A DNA stretch of 64,000 bases from Pseudomonas graminis (GCF_002093745.1 NZ_MTSB01000023.1:1-64000), one strand, 5' to 3'; positions 23,449-33,832 are shown, counted from the stretch's first letter. Translations and numbers: made by a program. Notes: generated by a model not told the origin, from the sequence alone.

Positions 23449-24338
23449 TCGAACACAACCGGCTGCTCAATGCGGGCGCTTACCTGTTACTCACCCTCGG
23501 GCTGATATTCGCGCTGGGGCCGCTGTATATGGCGGTCTGCTCGGCGACAGTCAGCAATTCTCAGTTGTTCAACCAAGGCCTGGCGGTGATACCCGGCGAC
23601 CAACTGCTGGTGAACCTGCAGCAGGTGACACGGCGTCTGGACTTGCTGCGCTTGCTGGGCAACAGCCTGCTGGTTGCTACGCTGGTGGTAGTCGGCAAGC
23701 TGGTGCTGTCGGCGTTGACGGCTTTTGCGATGGTGTATTTTCGCAGCCGTTATACCTCAGTGATTTTTTTCGCCGTACTGGGCGCGTTGTTGCTGCCGCT
23801 GGAGGTGCGCATCATCCCGACCTACGCCGTGGCGAGCGATCTTCTTGGCCCTGTGCGCGCCCTGGTGCAATGGCTGGGCATCCAGTGGCTGCCGATACCC
23901 ACTATCAATTTGCTGGACAGCTACCCCGGCCTTGCCCTGCCGCTGATTGCCTCGGCCACCGGTACTTTTCTGTTCCGGCAGTTCTACCAGACATTGCCGG
24001 CCGAACTGGTCGAAGCCGCGCGCATGGACGGCGCCGGCCCGTGGCGATTTTTTATCGACATCTTGCTGCCTCTGTCGAAGACCAACTTCGCGGCACTCGG
24101 CACGCTGGTGTTCATCGGGGCCTGGAAGGATTACCTGTGGCCGCTGGTCGCGACCAATCGCGAGGTCATGCGCACGTTGGTGCTGGGTGTCGCCAGTTTT
24201 CTGCCGACCGACACCACACAAATTCCCGAATGGAACCTGCTGATGGCCGCCGCCGTGGTCAGCATGCTGCCGCCTCTTCTCGTCATTGCGTTCATGCAGC
24301 GATGGTTTGTCAAAGGCCTGATCGGAGTCGGTAAATGA
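23445..24338 (+). CDS. ugpE: ABC importer permease (UgpE-like)
   Basis: A 297-residue six-helix permease of the MalG/UgpE type. The EAA loop is AELVEAARMDGAGPWRFFID followed by ILLPLSK. LLPLEVRIIPTYAV precedes a periplasmic loop, and a C-terminal QRWFVKGLIGVGK is the usual MalG-type ending. It starts and ends in four-base overlaps with ugpA and the ATPase gene, so all three are co-translated. Confidence 0.87.
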   Translation: MIEHNRLLNAGAYLLLTLGLIFALGPLYMAVCSATVSNSQLFNQGLAVIPGDQLLVNLQQVTRRLDLLRLLGNSLLVATLVVVGKLVLSALTAFAMVYFRSRYTSVIFFAVLGALLLPLEVRIIPTYAVASDLLGPVRALVQWLGIQWLPIPTINLLDSYPGLALPLIASATGTFLFRQFYQTLPAELVEAARMDGAGPWRFFIDILLPLSKTNFAALGTLVFIGAWKDYLWPLVATNREVMRTLVLGVASFLPTDTTQIPEWNLLMAAAVVSMLPPLLVIAFMQRWFVKGLIGVGK

Positions 24339-25441
24339 CCGCGCTTACCCCTATTGCCTGCGCTCCGGACATTGTCCTCAAAGGCCTGCACAAAACCTAC
24401 GGTGCCGGGCACATTCTTCAAGGCCTCGACCTGACGTTCAAAGCGGGCGAGCTGAGCGTCATCCTCGGCCCGTCCGGCTGCGGCAAGTCCACACTGCTGC
24501 GTCTGGTTGCCGGCCTGGAAGATGTCAGCCAAGGGCAGGTATTGATGGGTGGTCGGGATGTCACCCGACTGCCGCCCAAAGAGCGCCGCTGCGCAATGGT
24601 GTTCCAGAACTACGCGCTTTATCCGCACATGAACGTGGCCGAAAACATAGGCTATGCGCTGAAGCTGGCCGGCGTTTCACGCAAGGAGCGCGAACAGCGT
24701 ATCCAGGCATGTGCCGCGTCGCTGGGGCTGCAGGACCTGCTGCAACGCAAGCCCGGAGAACTGTCGGGCGGCCAGCGCCAGCGTGTTGCCATCGGACGGG
24801 CGCTGATCCGCAAACCGCCAGTGCTGCTGTTCGATGAGCCACTGTGCAATCTGGACAGCGCCTTGCGTCATGAAATGCGCCTGTTGATCCGGCACCTGCA
24901 TCAGCAGACCGGTGCCACGATCCTGTACGTCACGCACGATCAGACCGAAGCGATGACGCTCGCTGATCGCGTGATGATTCTCAACCGGGGGCGCGTCGAG
25001 CAGGTGGGTACGCCGGCGGATATCTACGACCAGCCGGCCAGCACCTTTGTCGCCGGCTTCATCGGCACTCCGCCCATGAACCTGCTGCCCGTGCATTGCC
25101 TGGATGACAACGTGCTGATGCTCGCCGACGGACAACGCCTGCCCGTCAAACTCGGTTTTGCGACCAACCGCGTAGGCAAATGGCTGATCGGGCTGAGGCC
25201 TGAAACCTTCACGCTGAATCAGGAAGGTGTCACGGCGACGGTCGAGTCCTCGGAAAACCTGGGCAGTCACAGCCTGCTGTATTGCCAACTGGCCGGGACC
25301 CGTTGCGTTATCAGCCTTTCCGGACGCCAGCATCTGATGCCCGGCACTCAGGTTCGGCTGGCAATCCATCCCACGCCCCTGCTGTTCGATATCGAGAGTG
25401 GCCAACGCCAGCTCGTTTCCTTTTCCCAACCCGCCAAGTGA
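24335..25441 (+). CDS. ugpC: ABC importer ATPase (UgpC-like)
   Basis: A 368-residue ATPase of the MalK/UgpC type. Walker A GPSGCGKST is at residues 45-53, with the Q-loop in VFQNYALYPH, signature LSGGQRQR, Walker B LLFDEPL and switch His in YVTHDQ. A C-terminal MOP-like regulatory domain follows after about residue 235. It hydrolyses ATP to drive the UgpA-UgpE channel. The phosphodiesterase gene starts six bases downstream. Confidence 0.9.
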   Translation: MTALTPIACAPDIVLKGLHKTYGAGHILQGLDLTFKAGELSVILGPSGCGKSTLLRLVAGLEDVSQGQVLMGGRDVTRLPPKERRCAMVFQNYALYPHMNVAENIGYALKLAGVSRKEREQRIQACAASLGLQDLLQRKPGELSGGQRQRVAIGRALIRKPPVLLFDEPLCNLDSALRHEMRLLIRHLHQQTGATILYVTHDQTEAMTLADRVMILNRGRVEQVGTPADIYDQPASTFVAGFIGTPPMNLLPVHCLDDNVLMLADGQRLPVKLGFATNRVGKWLIGLRPETFTLNQEGVTATVESSENLGSHSLLYCQLAGTRCVISLSGRQHLMPGTQVRLAIHPTPLLFDIESGQRQLVSFSQPAK

Positions 25442-25447
25442 CCGTCC

Positions 25448-26209
25448 ATGCCCAAACACGCTCCCCTCGTCCGCTCGTCGCTGATCGCTCACCGCGGTGC
25501 CAAGGCCTACGTGCCGGAAAATACTCTGCTGGCCCTTGAGAAAGCTGCGGAGTGCGGCGCTCAATGGGTCGAAATCGATGTGAAACTGACACGCGACGGT
25601 CAGCCCGTGGTCATTCATGACGACCTGCTGGACAGAACCACCAACGGGCGCGGTGCAGTAGTGCTGCAGGATCTGGACGCCCTCCGCAAACTGGACGCGG
25701 GCAGTTGGTTTGCCCCTGAATTCGCGGGCCTGCAAATCCCGACCTTCGAAGAGGTGGTGGCCTGCGCCTTGCGCCTGAACCTTGGGTTACAGGTTGAGCT
25801 CAAGCCGACCATTGGCGACGACGTCGAGACAGCAGAAGTCGTCATGCCGATCCTCAAACGACTGTGGCCGACCGACAACGACGCGTTATTCGTCTCCAGC
25901 TTTTCGGTGCGCTCACTCACCGCCGCGCGCCGCTTATGGGCCGACGTGCCGCTGGCCATCGCTTCGGTCCTCGCGCCTGCCGATCCGGTTGCCCTGCTCG
26001 CCGAATATGACTGCCGGATACTGCATGTACTTGACGACATGCTCGATGACCATCACCTTGAGCGCCTGAAAAGCAGCGGCATCGAGTTTGCCGTTGCGAC
26101 CATCAACAGCCCGGGACGTGCGCGCTACCTGCTTGAACACGGCGCACAGTCCATCCTCAGCGATTACCCGGACCTGCTGAACCTGCCAAACGGAGGCTGT
26201 CTACAATGA
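25448..26209 (+). CDS. ugpQ: Glycerophosphodiester phosphodiesterase (UgpQ-like)
   Basis: A 253-residue GDPD-family enzyme. Catalytic and metal residues are His15-Arg16 in AHRGA, Glu24 in PENT, Glu42 and Asp44 in VEIDVK, and His57 in VIHDD. E. coli UgpQ (247 residues) is cytosolic and splits glycerophosphodiesters into glycerol-3-phosphate and an alcohol. No signal peptide here, so the enzyme acts after uptake by the adjoining importer. Its stop overlaps the next gene (ATGA), coupling it to the inositol-phosphatase-like enzyme. Confidence 0.88.
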   Translation: MPKHAPLVRSSLIAHRGAKAYVPENTLLALEKAAECGAQWVEIDVKLTRDGQPVVIHDDLLDRTTNGRGAVVLQDLDALRKLDAGSWFAPEFAGLQIPTFEEVVACALRLNLGLQVELKPTIGDDVETAEVVMPILKRLWPTDNDALFVSSFSVRSLTAARRLWADVPLAIASVLAPADPVALLAEYDCRILHVLDDMLDDHHLERLKSSGIEFAVATINSPGRARYLLEHGAQSILSDYPDLLNLPNGGCLQ

Positions 26210-26949
26210 ACAACCGACTCAGCGTCGCCATGCAAGCCGTAGAAAAGGCCACCGGCCTGGCCATGTCTTATTTCAACGATCGCCACACGCTCGACGTCAC
26301 CACCAAAAACCCGCAAGACCTTGTCTCCCGCGCTGACTTTGAAGTTGAACAACTGCTTCGCGCCGAACTCAGCAAACACTTCCCCGACGACGCCATCCTC
26401 GGCGAAGAAATGGGCGGTGGATTCATCACTGACGGTTGGGTCATTGACCCTATCGACGGCACCGGCAATTACCTGCGCGGCACACCGCTGTGGGGCATTG
26501 CCGTCGCGTACATGTCAGCAGGCGTGCCCGAAATCGGCGTCGTCGCCTACCCGGCGTTGGGTTACACGCTGGCAGCCCGCACCGGCGATGGCTTGCTGCG
26601 CAACGGCGTCCCTTTTGTCCGTCCGCAACCGCCAGAACACCTGCGCATCGCTGGCGTGGGCGAAAATACCCGCTGGGACGCCGAAGAACTGGGCAAATTA
26701 CAACTGAGCCTTCGCCAGCAAGGCTGGGGCCTCGCAGGCTACCGCTGTGCAACCATCGGCCTGGCCTTCGCCGCGCTGGGGCAAACGGACGGGTACATGG
26801 AGAAATTCACCAGCCTGTGGGACATCGCAGCGGGTGCAGTGATTTGCCGGGAAGCCGGGTTGCTGTGTGAAATTGAGGGTGAGCAGAAGCAAGGGTCGAT
26901 GACCGTGATGGTCGGTGGCGAGGAATTGATGAAGATTTTTGCGGGATGA
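26206..26949 (+). CDS. Inositol-monophosphatase-family phosphatase
   Basis: A 247-residue enzyme of the lithium-sensitive phosphatase superfamily. Metal ligands are Glu67-Glu68 in LGEEMG, Asp81 and Asp84 in DPIDGTGNY, and the second signature W205-D206-IAAGA. Family members dephosphorylate inositol-1-phosphate, histidinol phosphate, PAP or fructose bisphosphate. A separate suhB is expected elsewhere in the genome. As the last gene of the Ugp-like operon, coupled by a four-base overlap, it may act on the phosphorylated polyol released by the phosphodiesterase, inositol phosphate being the obvious candidate. Confidence 0.83.
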   Translation: MNNRLSVAMQAVEKATGLAMSYFNDRHTLDVTTKNPQDLVSRADFEVEQLLRAELSKHFPDDAILGEEMGGGFITDGWVIDPIDGTGNYLRGTPLWGIAVAYMSAGVPEIGVVAYPALGYTLAARTGDGLLRNGVPFVRPQPPEHLRIAGVGENTRWDAEELGKLQLSLRQQGWGLAGYRCATIGLAFAALGQTDGYMEKFTSLWDIAAGAVICREAGLLCEIEGEQKQGSMTVMVGGEELMKIFAG

Positions 26950-27000
26950 TCAAGCAGAGCGCGCATCAGGCCCAATGAAGGTTTGCAGGTATTTGCGCGG

Positions 27001-27041
27001 CCAAGGGTTCGATAAAGCAAACGTGCTATCGAACCCCTTGG
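27001..27041. terminator. Strong hairpin between convergent operons
   Basis: CCAAGGGTTCGATA (27001-27014) pairs with TATCGAACCCCTTGG (27027-27041), 14 pairs with a single bulged C and a 12-base loop. It lies between the convergent ends of the phosphatase and desaturase genes. There is no long T-tract. It probably acts as a two-way transcription end or mRNA-stabilising structure. Confidence 0.6.
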
Positions 27042-27068
27042 CGTGTACCTGACAGGGCAATAACTGCA

Positions 27069-28103
27069 CTACGGCTTTTCTCCAACGCCCCATCGGTTCG
27101 CACGAAAGAATGACGCAACATCGTTGAACCTGACGCCCATTTCCCGCATCGCCCGATGCGCGTGCCTGGCGGTCAGTTGCCGAACATAAAACGGTTCGCC
27201 GACAACAAAGTGATGGATCCCGTGAGTCGACCCAAAGTTGACACAAAATAACTGCAGCGGCCAAAACCAAGGGGTATTCAAGACCTGCGTCTGAGTGATC
27301 ACGTTGTGATGATCAACATCGCCATAATAATGAATATTTGAAGTAATAAAATGAAGACAAAAGCTTCTCAGCACATTGGGCGCAATGAGCACAACGACCA
27401 GCGTGTTCATTACCGTTACCCATTCACTCAGCCCCTGCGCGGCGGCAAACAACCCCGCCGCGCCATTGAAGTAGTCCACGGTATGAAACGCCAGAAAAAC
27501 ATACCATATGCTCCAGCTCAACACGGTAAGCGGAACATAGGCCTTGGCACCGGCAAGCAACAGGTTGATCTTGTTTTGCCAGCCCGTTTCACGCGCGATC
27601 ATCACGCTGGTTGAAAGCATCAAGTCGCAGATCATGAAAAATCGCAAGACACCCCACGGGGTGCCATTGGACAGCGTACGCTCTTCCAGATCAGCTTCAG
27701 TGCCGGAAAATTTATGGTGGTTGAAATGGTGCTGGCGCCGAACCCACGGGTTGATCGTCGTGGGCCTGGCGAGCCAGGCCAACCCGAGCATCAGGTTATG
27801 AACGATACGATTCTTACGAAAATACATGTAGTGAATCAGGTCGTGCTCCAGCTCGTGAGTCAATGAGGCAAAGAAAGCATTTGCCAGAACGCACACCCAC
27901 CAGGGAATCACCTGCTGGATATAAAGAACCGCGCTGACGGTCATCCCCAGCAAGGCGAAACAGAGGATGCCTGCACCCAATGCATTTTGCATTTCTAGAA
28001 CAGGATGGTTTTTTCTAAGTTCAACTGACGCCGCTTTTATTACTTTTTGAATATAGGCTGTTTTTGCTGCCGGGGTGGCAGTAACGCAGTCCAACGAGTC
28101 CAT
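27069..28103 (-). CDS. Membrane fatty-acid desaturase-family protein
   Basis: A 344-residue integral-membrane diiron enzyme. Histidine boxes are H83-x-x-x-H87-x-x-x-H91 (HELEHDLIH), H125-H126-x-x-H129-H130 (HHFNHH) and a C-terminal GSTHGIHHF near 290, with an additional DVDHHN near 262. Hydrophobic pairs lie around 45-80 and 100-115, and another long hydrophobic stretch around 180-250. The family inserts double bonds into, or hydroxylates, lipid chains at the inner membrane. The exact substrate is unclear. It is a single gene with divergent small gene downstream of its promoter. Confidence 0.85.
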   Translation of the reverse strand: MDSLDCVTATPAAKTAYIQKVIKAASVELRKNHPVLEMQNALGAGILCFALLGMTVSAVLYIQQVIPWWVCVLANAFFASLTHELEHDLIHYMYFRKNRIVHNLMLGLAWLARPTTINPWVRRQHHFNHHKFSGTEADLEERTLSNGTPWGVLRFFMICDLMLSTSVMIARETGWQNKINLLLAGAKAYVPLTVLSWSIWYVFLAFHTVDYFNGAAGLFAAAQGLSEWVTVMNTLVVVLIAPNVLRSFCLHFITSNIHYYGDVDHHNVITQTQVLNTPWFWPLQLFCVNFGSTHGIHHFVVGEPFYVRQLTARHAHRAMREMGVRFNDVASFFRANRWGVGEKP

Positions 28104-28347
28104 GTCAGCTCCTTCGCTCCCTGCCAGTGGGGAGCTGACGTGAAGACTAGACCGATGATTTTTAATCGAGAAATACTTGTTTGGAATAAAGCACGCGGTG
28201 TCACGAGAGCGCTTGAAAAAACAACCTTAACGTCATGTCCGAGACATCGGTTTAGCACCGTTGACGCAGTTAAACCGTCATTACCGGGAACGACCCACTG
28301 CGCCCGCACGTCAGACCTGCATCGACTCACTGAAAAGGTACAGCGCA

Positions 28348-28647
28348 ATGGACAAGACAATCACCCCGGACCAGTTGGCGACCACTGACCTTAGGTCAGT
28401 CAACGAGATATGGCTCGGCGGGACTCATACGCAGTTGTGCCTGTGGCGTGGCGAACAAATCGTCACCCACGACATGCTCAGCGAGGGCACTCACGATCAG
28501 AACGTACGGCGCCTGTGCTTGCAGTTGGTCAACCCTGACGACAAGGCTGCGGTGGCCAACGCGGAGGCAATCGTGCGCGAGCGGCTGGAGAAAATGGGGA
28601 GTGAGGGCGAGTTTTATCCGGCTGAAGATGTGGACACCCATCAGTAA
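28348..28647 (+). CDS. Hypothetical 99-residue cytoplasmic protein
   Basis: The protein starts MDKTITPDQLATTDLR. It has mixed alpha/beta character (EIWLGGTHTQLCLWRGEQIV) and a C-terminal acidic helix and tail. No signal peptide or membrane helix. The frame is open 29 codons further upstream, but the ATG at 28348 is the first with protein-like sequence after it. The ribosome binding site (AAAGGTA) is weak. I do not recognise a family. Confidence 0.55.
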   Translation: MDKTITPDQLATTDLRSVNEIWLGGTHTQLCLWRGEQIVTHDMLSEGTHDQNVRRLCLQLVNPDDKAAVANAEAIVRERLEKMGSEGEFYPAEDVDTHQ

Positions 28648-28772
28648 TCGCTGATTAGAGACGACCCAGCAGGTCTCGGGTCAACCTCAACAACATCACA
28701 CCCTCACGATGCTTAGTGGCGTTCTTGCGCGAGGGCGCACGGCGTGATCGGTTTACGGGCCTTTGGACACCG

Positions 28773-28810
28773 CAAAAAAAGCCCTCATGGCTTTACAGCG
28801 CAGAGGGCTT
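28773..28810 (-). terminator. Intrinsic terminator of ssb
   Basis: On the minus strand AAGCCCTC and GAGGGCTT (28803-28810 and 28779-28786) form the stem, followed by a run of seven T (28774-28780 as A on the plus strand). It lies about 70 bases after the ssb stop. Confidence 0.8.
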
Positions 28811-28880
28811 CGTTTTGATCACGTAAAGCGATGATTCAAGCGTGTCCGGCCATCGAACGGGTCAATGACCGTGGATGATC

Positions 28881-29447
28881 CTAGAACGGAATATCATCAT
28901 CAAAGCTGTCAAAATCAGCAGCTGGCTGCGGCGCTTGTTGTTGCGGCGCTGGGCGGGAGTCGCGTTGTTGTGGCGGCTGCTGGTTGTAGTTCTGCTGAGG
29001 TGCAGACTGCTGCGGCGCCGATTGTTGTGGGCGCGACTGCTGTGGGCGAGGAGCGGACTGGTTGTAGTTACCACCGCCCTGACCTTGTTGAGCGTCGCCC
29101 TGAGGACGGCCACCGAGCAGTTGCATGGTGCCTTGCATGTCTACGACGATTTCAGTGGTGTAACGCTTGATGCCGTCTTTTTCCCACTCGCGGGTCTGCA
29201 GCTTGCCTTCGATGTAAACCTGCGAACCCTTGCGCAGGTATTCGCCGGCGATTTCGGCAACCTTGCCGAACATCGAAACACGGTGCCACTCGGTCTTCTC
29301 GACCTTCTGGCCGCTCTGCTTGTCAGTCCATTGTTCGCTGGTTGCCAGACTCAGGTTGGTCACGGCGTTACCGTTAGGCAAGTAGCGAACTTCGGGATCC
29401 TGGCCGCATGTACCGACCAATATGACTTTGTTAACCCCACGGGCCAT
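28881..29447 (-). CDS. ssb: Single-stranded DNA-binding protein SSB
   Basis: A 188-residue SSB. The OB-fold (1-110) has [23 protein letters not shown] and [18 protein letters not shown] Gly/Gln/Pro-rich disordered linker with repeats of the PQQSAPQQ kind follows, ending in the conserved acidic tip [11 protein letters not shown] that recruits repair and replication proteins. It binds ssDNA as a tetramer. Located nine bases downstream of the MFS gene and probably co-transcribed with it; uvrA is divergent, the usual Pseudomonas order. Confidence 0.97.
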   Translation of the reverse strand: MARGVNKVILVGTCGQDPEVRYLPNGNAVTNLSLATSEQWTDKQSGQKVEKTEWHRVSMFGKVAEIAGEYLRKGSQVYIEGKLQTREWEKDGIKRYTTEIVVDMQGTMQLLGGRPQGDAQQGQGGGNYNQSAPRPQQSRPQQSAPQQSAPQQNYNQQPPQQRDSRPAPQQQAPQPAADFDSFDDDIPF

Positions 29448-29456
29448 AACGTTCTC

Positions 29457-30851
29457 CTAGGCTTCGCACGCTTCTGAGACTGGATTGACCAGCTGTTCGA
29501 GAGAGGCACGATCCAATAATTTTGTGTCGAGTTTTATGTAGATGGCTGCCTCTTCAGCAACCACCACTGCATCTGTCACGCCGGCTACGGACATCAAACG
29601 CTCCGCCAGGCCTGCTTCACGCTGCGCCTGCGGCGACAACGGCAGACGCAGGCTGGTCACGTAAGGCGGCTCTCGCATGGTCACTGCGAAGGCCAACCAG
29701 ACAGCGGCCATGGCTGCACCGCCAAGGAACACCACATCCAGCCCGCCATGCTGGAACAACCAGCCGCCCAGTATCCCACCTGCGGCCGAACCAAGAAACT
29801 GGCTGGTGGAATATACCCCCATCGCCGTGCCTTTTCCGCCGGCCGGTGAAACCTTGCTGATCAGCGACGGCAAGGACGCTTCCAGCAAATTAAATGCCGT
29901 GAAGAATACCACTGTTCCGATGACCAGTGCCCGCAGCGTGTCTCCGAATGCCCAGAAGAATAGCTCAGCCAGCATTAAAACGGTGACGGCGCCGAGCAGA
30001 ACACGCTTCATTTGACGTTTCTTCTCGCCGTAAATGATGAACGGGATCATGGCGAAGAAGGAAATCAGCAAGGCGGTCAGGTAGACCCACCAGTGCTCTT
30101 CCTTGGGCAAACCGGCTTTTTCGACCAACGCCAGTGGCAACGCCACGAAGCTGGACATGAGCATGGCGTGCAACACGAAGATACCCAAATCCAGACGCAG
30201 CAGGTCCGGGTGACGCAAGGTCGCACCCAAAGCCTGTTTGGCGACACCGGATTCCCGGTGCAGCAACGGGCCGTTGGCTTTGGGCACGACGAAAGCGACG
30301 ATCAGAATGCCCAGCAGCGCCATCCCGCCGGTGGCCAGGAACAGACCTGACAAACCAAACGCACCAGTGATCACCGGACCGACAACCATCGCGACGGCGA
30401 ACGACAGGCCGATGGTCATGCCGATCATGGCCATCGCCTTGGTACGGTGCTGCTCGCGGGTCAGGTCAGAGAGCAAAGCCATGACGGCGGCAGAAATCGC
30501 CCCCGCGCCTTGCAGGATGCGTCCGGCAATAATTCCCCAGATCGAGTCGGCATTGGCTGCCACCACGCTGCCTATCGCAAAGATGATCAGCCCGAAATAA
30601 ATGATCGGTCGTCGGCCGATCCGGTCGGAAAGTATTCCGAACGGGATCTGCAGCACCGCCTGTGTCAGGCCATAAGCGCCGATTGCCAGACCAATCAGGG
30701 CAGGACTCGCGCCCGCCAGGTCCATGCCATAGGTTGCCAGGACCGGCAAAACCATGAACATGCCAAGCATGCGGAACGCGAACACCAGGGCCAGACCGCC
30801 TGCTGCGCGGGTCTCGCCGCTACTCATACGCTCGCTGTGGGTGTCGTGCAT
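29457..30851 (-). CDS. Major facilitator superfamily transporter with C-terminal extension
   Basis: A 464-residue, 12-helix MFS permease (drug:H+ antiporter-like). The loop 2-3 motif reads [11 protein letters not shown] and the first helix begins [12 protein letters not shown]. After about residue 400 there is a soluble domain of about 60 residues ([20 protein letters not shown], then IYIKLD) resembling a ferredoxin-like heavy-metal-associated fold without its CxxC. The gene lies between uvrA and ssb, as PA4233 does in P. aeruginosa. Substrate unknown. Confidence 0.88.
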   Translation of the reverse strand: MHDTHSERMSSGETRAAGGLALVFAFRMLGMFMVLPVLATYGMDLAGASPALIGLAIGAYGLTQAVLQIPFGILSDRIGRRPIIYFGLIIFAIGSVVAANADSIWGIIAGRILQGAGAISAAVMALLSDLTREQHRTKAMAMIGMTIGLSFAVAMVVGPVITGAFGLSGLFLATGGMALLGILIVAFVVPKANGPLLHRESGVAKQALGATLRHPDLLRLDLGIFVLHAMLMSSFVALPLALVEKAGLPKEEHWWVYLTALLISFFAMIPFIIYGEKKRQMKRVLLGAVTVLMLAELFFWAFGDTLRALVIGTVVFFTAFNLLEASLPSLISKVSPAGGKGTAMGVYSTSQFLGSAAGGILGGWLFQHGGLDVVFLGGAAMAAVWLAFAVTMREPPYVTSLRLPLSPQAQREAGLAERLMSVAGVTDAVVVAEEAAIYIKLDTKLLDRASLEQLVNPVSEACEA

Positions 30852-30980
30852 GGAATAACCTCGTGTGAACCGGCGGCGATTCTACCAGTCCCATCGTTGT
30901 ACAGCACATACGCGACGCTTTGCCGCGTAATGGCTCGGAGCCTTATACTCCGTCGTTTATGCCCGCCAAGCGAGGCCGCA

Positions 30981-33815
30981 GTGGACAAGATCCTGATACG
31001 TGGGGCACGAACCCACAACCTGAAAAATATTGACCTGACACTTCCCCGCGACAAACTGATCGTTATCACCGGGCTCTCCGGCTCAGGCAAGTCTTCGCTG
31101 GCTTTCGACACGCTGTACGCCGAAGGGCAACGCAGATACGTCGAGTCGCTGTCGGCCTATGCCCGGCAGTTCCTTTCGATGATGGAAAAACCGGACGTCG
31201 ACACGATCGAAGGTCTGTCGCCTGCGATTTCCATCGAGCAGAAGTCCACGTCGCATAACCCGCGCTCGACCGTGGGCACCATTACCGAAATTTACGACTA
31301 CCTGCGCCTTCTTTATGCGCGGGTTGGACAGCCTCGCTGCCCGGATCACGATATTCCGCTGGAAGCCCAGACGGTCAGCCAGATGGTCGATCTGGTGCTG
31401 ACCCAGCCTGAGGGCAGCAAGTTGATGCTGCTGGCTCCGGTCATTCGCGAGCGCAAAGGCGAACACCTTTCTGTCTTTGAAGAACTGCGCGCCCAAGGAT
31501 TTGTAAGGGCGCGGGTCAATGGCAAGCTGTGTGAGCTGGACGAGCTGCCGAAGCTGGACAAGCAGAAGAAGCACTCCATCGATGTGGTGGTGGACCGTTT
31601 CAAGGTCCGCGCAGACCTGCAGCAGCGTCTGGCCGAGTCCTTTGAAACCGCGCTGAAGCTGGCGGACGGCATTGCCCTGGTTGCGCCGATGGACGACGAG
31701 CCTGGCGAAGAAGTGATTTTCTCTGCCCGCTTCGCCTGCCCGATCTGCGGCCACGCCATCAGCGAGTTGGAGCCCAAGCTGTTCTCCTTCAACAATCCGG
31801 CCGGCGCATGCCCGACCTGTGACGGCCTGGGCGTGAAGCAGTTCTTCGACATCAAGCGGCTGGTCAACGCCGAACTGACGTTGGCCGAAGGGGCGATACG
31901 CGGCTGGGACAGGCGTAACGTCTACTACTTCCAGATGCTGGGTTCGCTGTCCAAGCACTACGGCTTCAGCCTGGAAGTCCCGTTCAAAGAAATCCCGGCC
32001 GACATGCAGAAGATTCTGCTCAACGGCAGTGGCTCGCAGAGTGTGGATTTCCGCTACCTGAATGACCGTGGTGACATCGTCAAGCGTGCGCACCCGTTCG
32101 AAGGCATCGTGCCGAACCTGGAGCGCCGCTACCGGGAAACCGAATCGGCCACCGTACGTGAAGAGCTGGCCAAGTTTCTCGGCACACAGCCCTGCCCTGA
32201 TTGCCGCGGCACTCGCTTGCGTCGTGAAGCGCGTCATGTGTGGGTGGGTGAAAAAACGCTACCTGCAGTCACCAGCCTGCCGATTGGCGATGCCACGCAT
32301 TATTTCGACACCCTGAAACTGACCGGACGACGCGGCGAAATTGCCGACAAGATCCTCAAGGAAATCCGCGAGCGCCTGCAGTTTCTGGTCAACGTCGGCC
32401 TGGACTATCTCACCCTTGATCGCAGCGCAGACACGTTGTCCGGTGGCGAAGCGCAGCGTATTCGCCTGGCCAGCCAGATCGGTGCGGGTCTGGTCGGGGT
32501 GATGTACATCCTCGATGAGCCGTCGATTGGCTTGCACCAGCGTGACAATGATCGATTGCTGGGCACGCTCAAGCACCTGCGCGATATCGGCAACACGGTG
32601 ATTGTGGTCGAGCACGACGAAGATGCGATTCGTCTGGCCGACTACGTGGTCGATATCGGCCCGGGCGCCGGCGTGCATGGTGGCCATATCGTTGCGCAAG
32701 GCACGCCAGACGAAGTGATGGCGCATCCTGACTCACTGACCGGCAAGTACCTGTCAGGCCGTGTGAAGATCGCTGTGCCCGCCAAGCGCACGCCTCGCAA
32801 CAAGAAGCTATCGCTGACGCTCAAGGGAGCGCGTGGCAACAACCTGCAGAACGTCAACCTCGAGATCCCGATTGGCTTGCTGACCTGCGTGACGGGTGTT
32901 TCGGGCTCGGGCAAATCGACACTGATCAATAACACCCTGTTCCCGCTCAGCGCCACGGCGCTGAACGGCGCGACAACGCTTGAAGCAGCGACTCACGACA
33001 GCATCAATGGCCTGCAGCACCTGGACAAGGTCGTCGATATCGACCAGAGCCCTATCGGTCGTACGCCGCGTTCCAATCCAGCGACCTATACCGGGCTGTT
33101 CACACCGATCCGCGAGCTGTTCGCCGGTGTTCCGGAGTCTCGTTCACGTGGCTATGGCCCAGGCAGATTCTCGTTCAACGTCAAAGGTGGTCGTTGCGAG
33201 GCCTGCCAGGGCGATGGCCTGATCAAAGTCGAGATGCACTTCCTGCCGGACATTTATGTGCCGTGCGATGTGTGCAAGAGCAAGCGATATAACCGCGAGA
33301 CGCTCGAGGTCAAGTACAAGGGCAAGAACATCCACGAAGTGCTGGAAATGACGATCGAGGAAGCGCGCGCGTTCTTCGACGCCGTCCCGGCGCTGGCGCG
33401 CAAGCTGCAAACGTTGATGGATGTGGGGTTGTCCTATATCAAACTGGGGCAATCAGCCACGACCTTGTCAGGTGGCGAGGCGCAGCGGGTCAAGCTGTCT
33501 CGTGAGCTTTCCAAGCGCGACACGGGCAAAACGCTGTACATCCTCGACGAGCCGACCACTGGCCTGCACTTTGCCGATATTCAGCAGCTGCTGGATGTTT
33601 TGCATCGTCTGCGCGACCACGGCAACACTGTGGTGGTGATCGAGCACAACCTGGATGTCATCAAGACAGCAGACTGGCTGGTAGACCTTGGTCCGGAAGG
33701 CGGTTCGAGAGGTGGGCAGATCATCGCGACCGGCACACCTGAACAGGTTGCCGAAATGGAGCAGTCTTACACCGGGTACTATCTGAAGCCTCTGTTGATC
33801 AGGGACAAGGCTTAA
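30981..33815 (+). CDS. uvrA: Excinuclease ABC subunit A
   Basis: The 944-residue damage-recognition ATPase of nucleotide excision repair, starting at GTG 30981 ((V)[15 protein letters not shown]). Walker A motifs are at 31-38 (GLSGSGKS) and near 640 (GVSGSGKST). Zinc fingers lie near 252 (CPICG...CPTCDG) and 739 (CEACQGDG...CDVCKSKRY). ABC signatures LSGGEAQRI and LSGGEAQRV are intact. It dimerises and loads UvrB on lesions. The frame is open far upstream into the divergent MFS gene; the conserved N-terminus fixes the GTG. No convincing LexA box was found in the 129-base divergent region. Confidence 0.97.
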   Translation: MDKILIRGARTHNLKNIDLTLPRDKLIVITGLSGSGKSSLAFDTLYAEGQRRYVESLSAYARQFLSMMEKPDVDTIEGLSPAISIEQKSTSHNPRSTVGTITEIYDYLRLLYARVGQPRCPDHDIPLEAQTVSQMVDLVLTQPEGSKLMLLAPVIRERKGEHLSVFEELRAQGFVRARVNGKLCELDELPKLDKQKKHSIDVVVDRFKVRADLQQRLAESFETALKLADGIALVAPMDDEPGEEVIFSARFACPICGHAISELEPKLFSFNNPAGACPTCDGLGVKQFFDIKRLVNAELTLAEGAIRGWDRRNVYYFQMLGSLSKHYGFSLEVPFKEIPADMQKILLNGSGSQSVDFRYLNDRGDIVKRAHPFEGIVPNLERRYRETESATVREELAKFLGTQPCPDCRGTRLRREARHVWVGEKTLPAVTSLPIGDATHYFDTLKLTGRRGEIADKILKEIRERLQFLVNVGLDYLTLDRSADTLSGGEAQRIRLASQIGAGLVGVMYILDEPSIGLHQRDNDRLLGTLKHLRDIGNTVIVVEHDEDAIRLADYVVDIGPGAGVHGGHIVAQGTPDEVMAHPDSLTGKYLSGRVKIAVPAKRTPRNKKLSLTLKGARGNNLQNVNLEIPIGLLTCVTGVSGSGKSTLINNTLFPLSATALNGATTLEAATHDSINGLQHLDKVVDIDQSPIGRTPRSNPATYTGLFTPIRELFAGVPESRSRGYGPGRFSFNVKGGRCEACQGDGLIKVEMHFLPDIYVPCDVCKSKRYNRETLEVKYKGKNIHEVLEMTIEEARAFFDAVPALARKLQTLMDVGLSYIKLGQSATTLSGGEAQRVKLSRELSKRDTGKTLYILDEPTTGLHFADIQQLLDVLHRLRDHGNTVVVIEHNLDVIKTADWLVDLGPEGGSRGGQIIATGTPEQVAEMEQSYTGYYLKPLLIRDKA

Positions 33816-33832
33816 CCGGCGTAGCAAAACAG

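Noticed and set aside
30447..30980. Longer N-terminus for UvrA
   Set aside because: The 178-codon extension lies within the divergent MFS gene and is absent from UvrA proteins; GTG at 30981 gives the standard 944 residues.
30852..30980. LexA box between the MFS gene and uvrA
   Set aside because: No CTG-N10-CAG match with a good core was found in the divergent region.
31083..32237. 384-codon minus-strand frame inside uvrA
   Set aside because: Antisense to conserved UvrA domains with no ribosome binding site or family resemblance.
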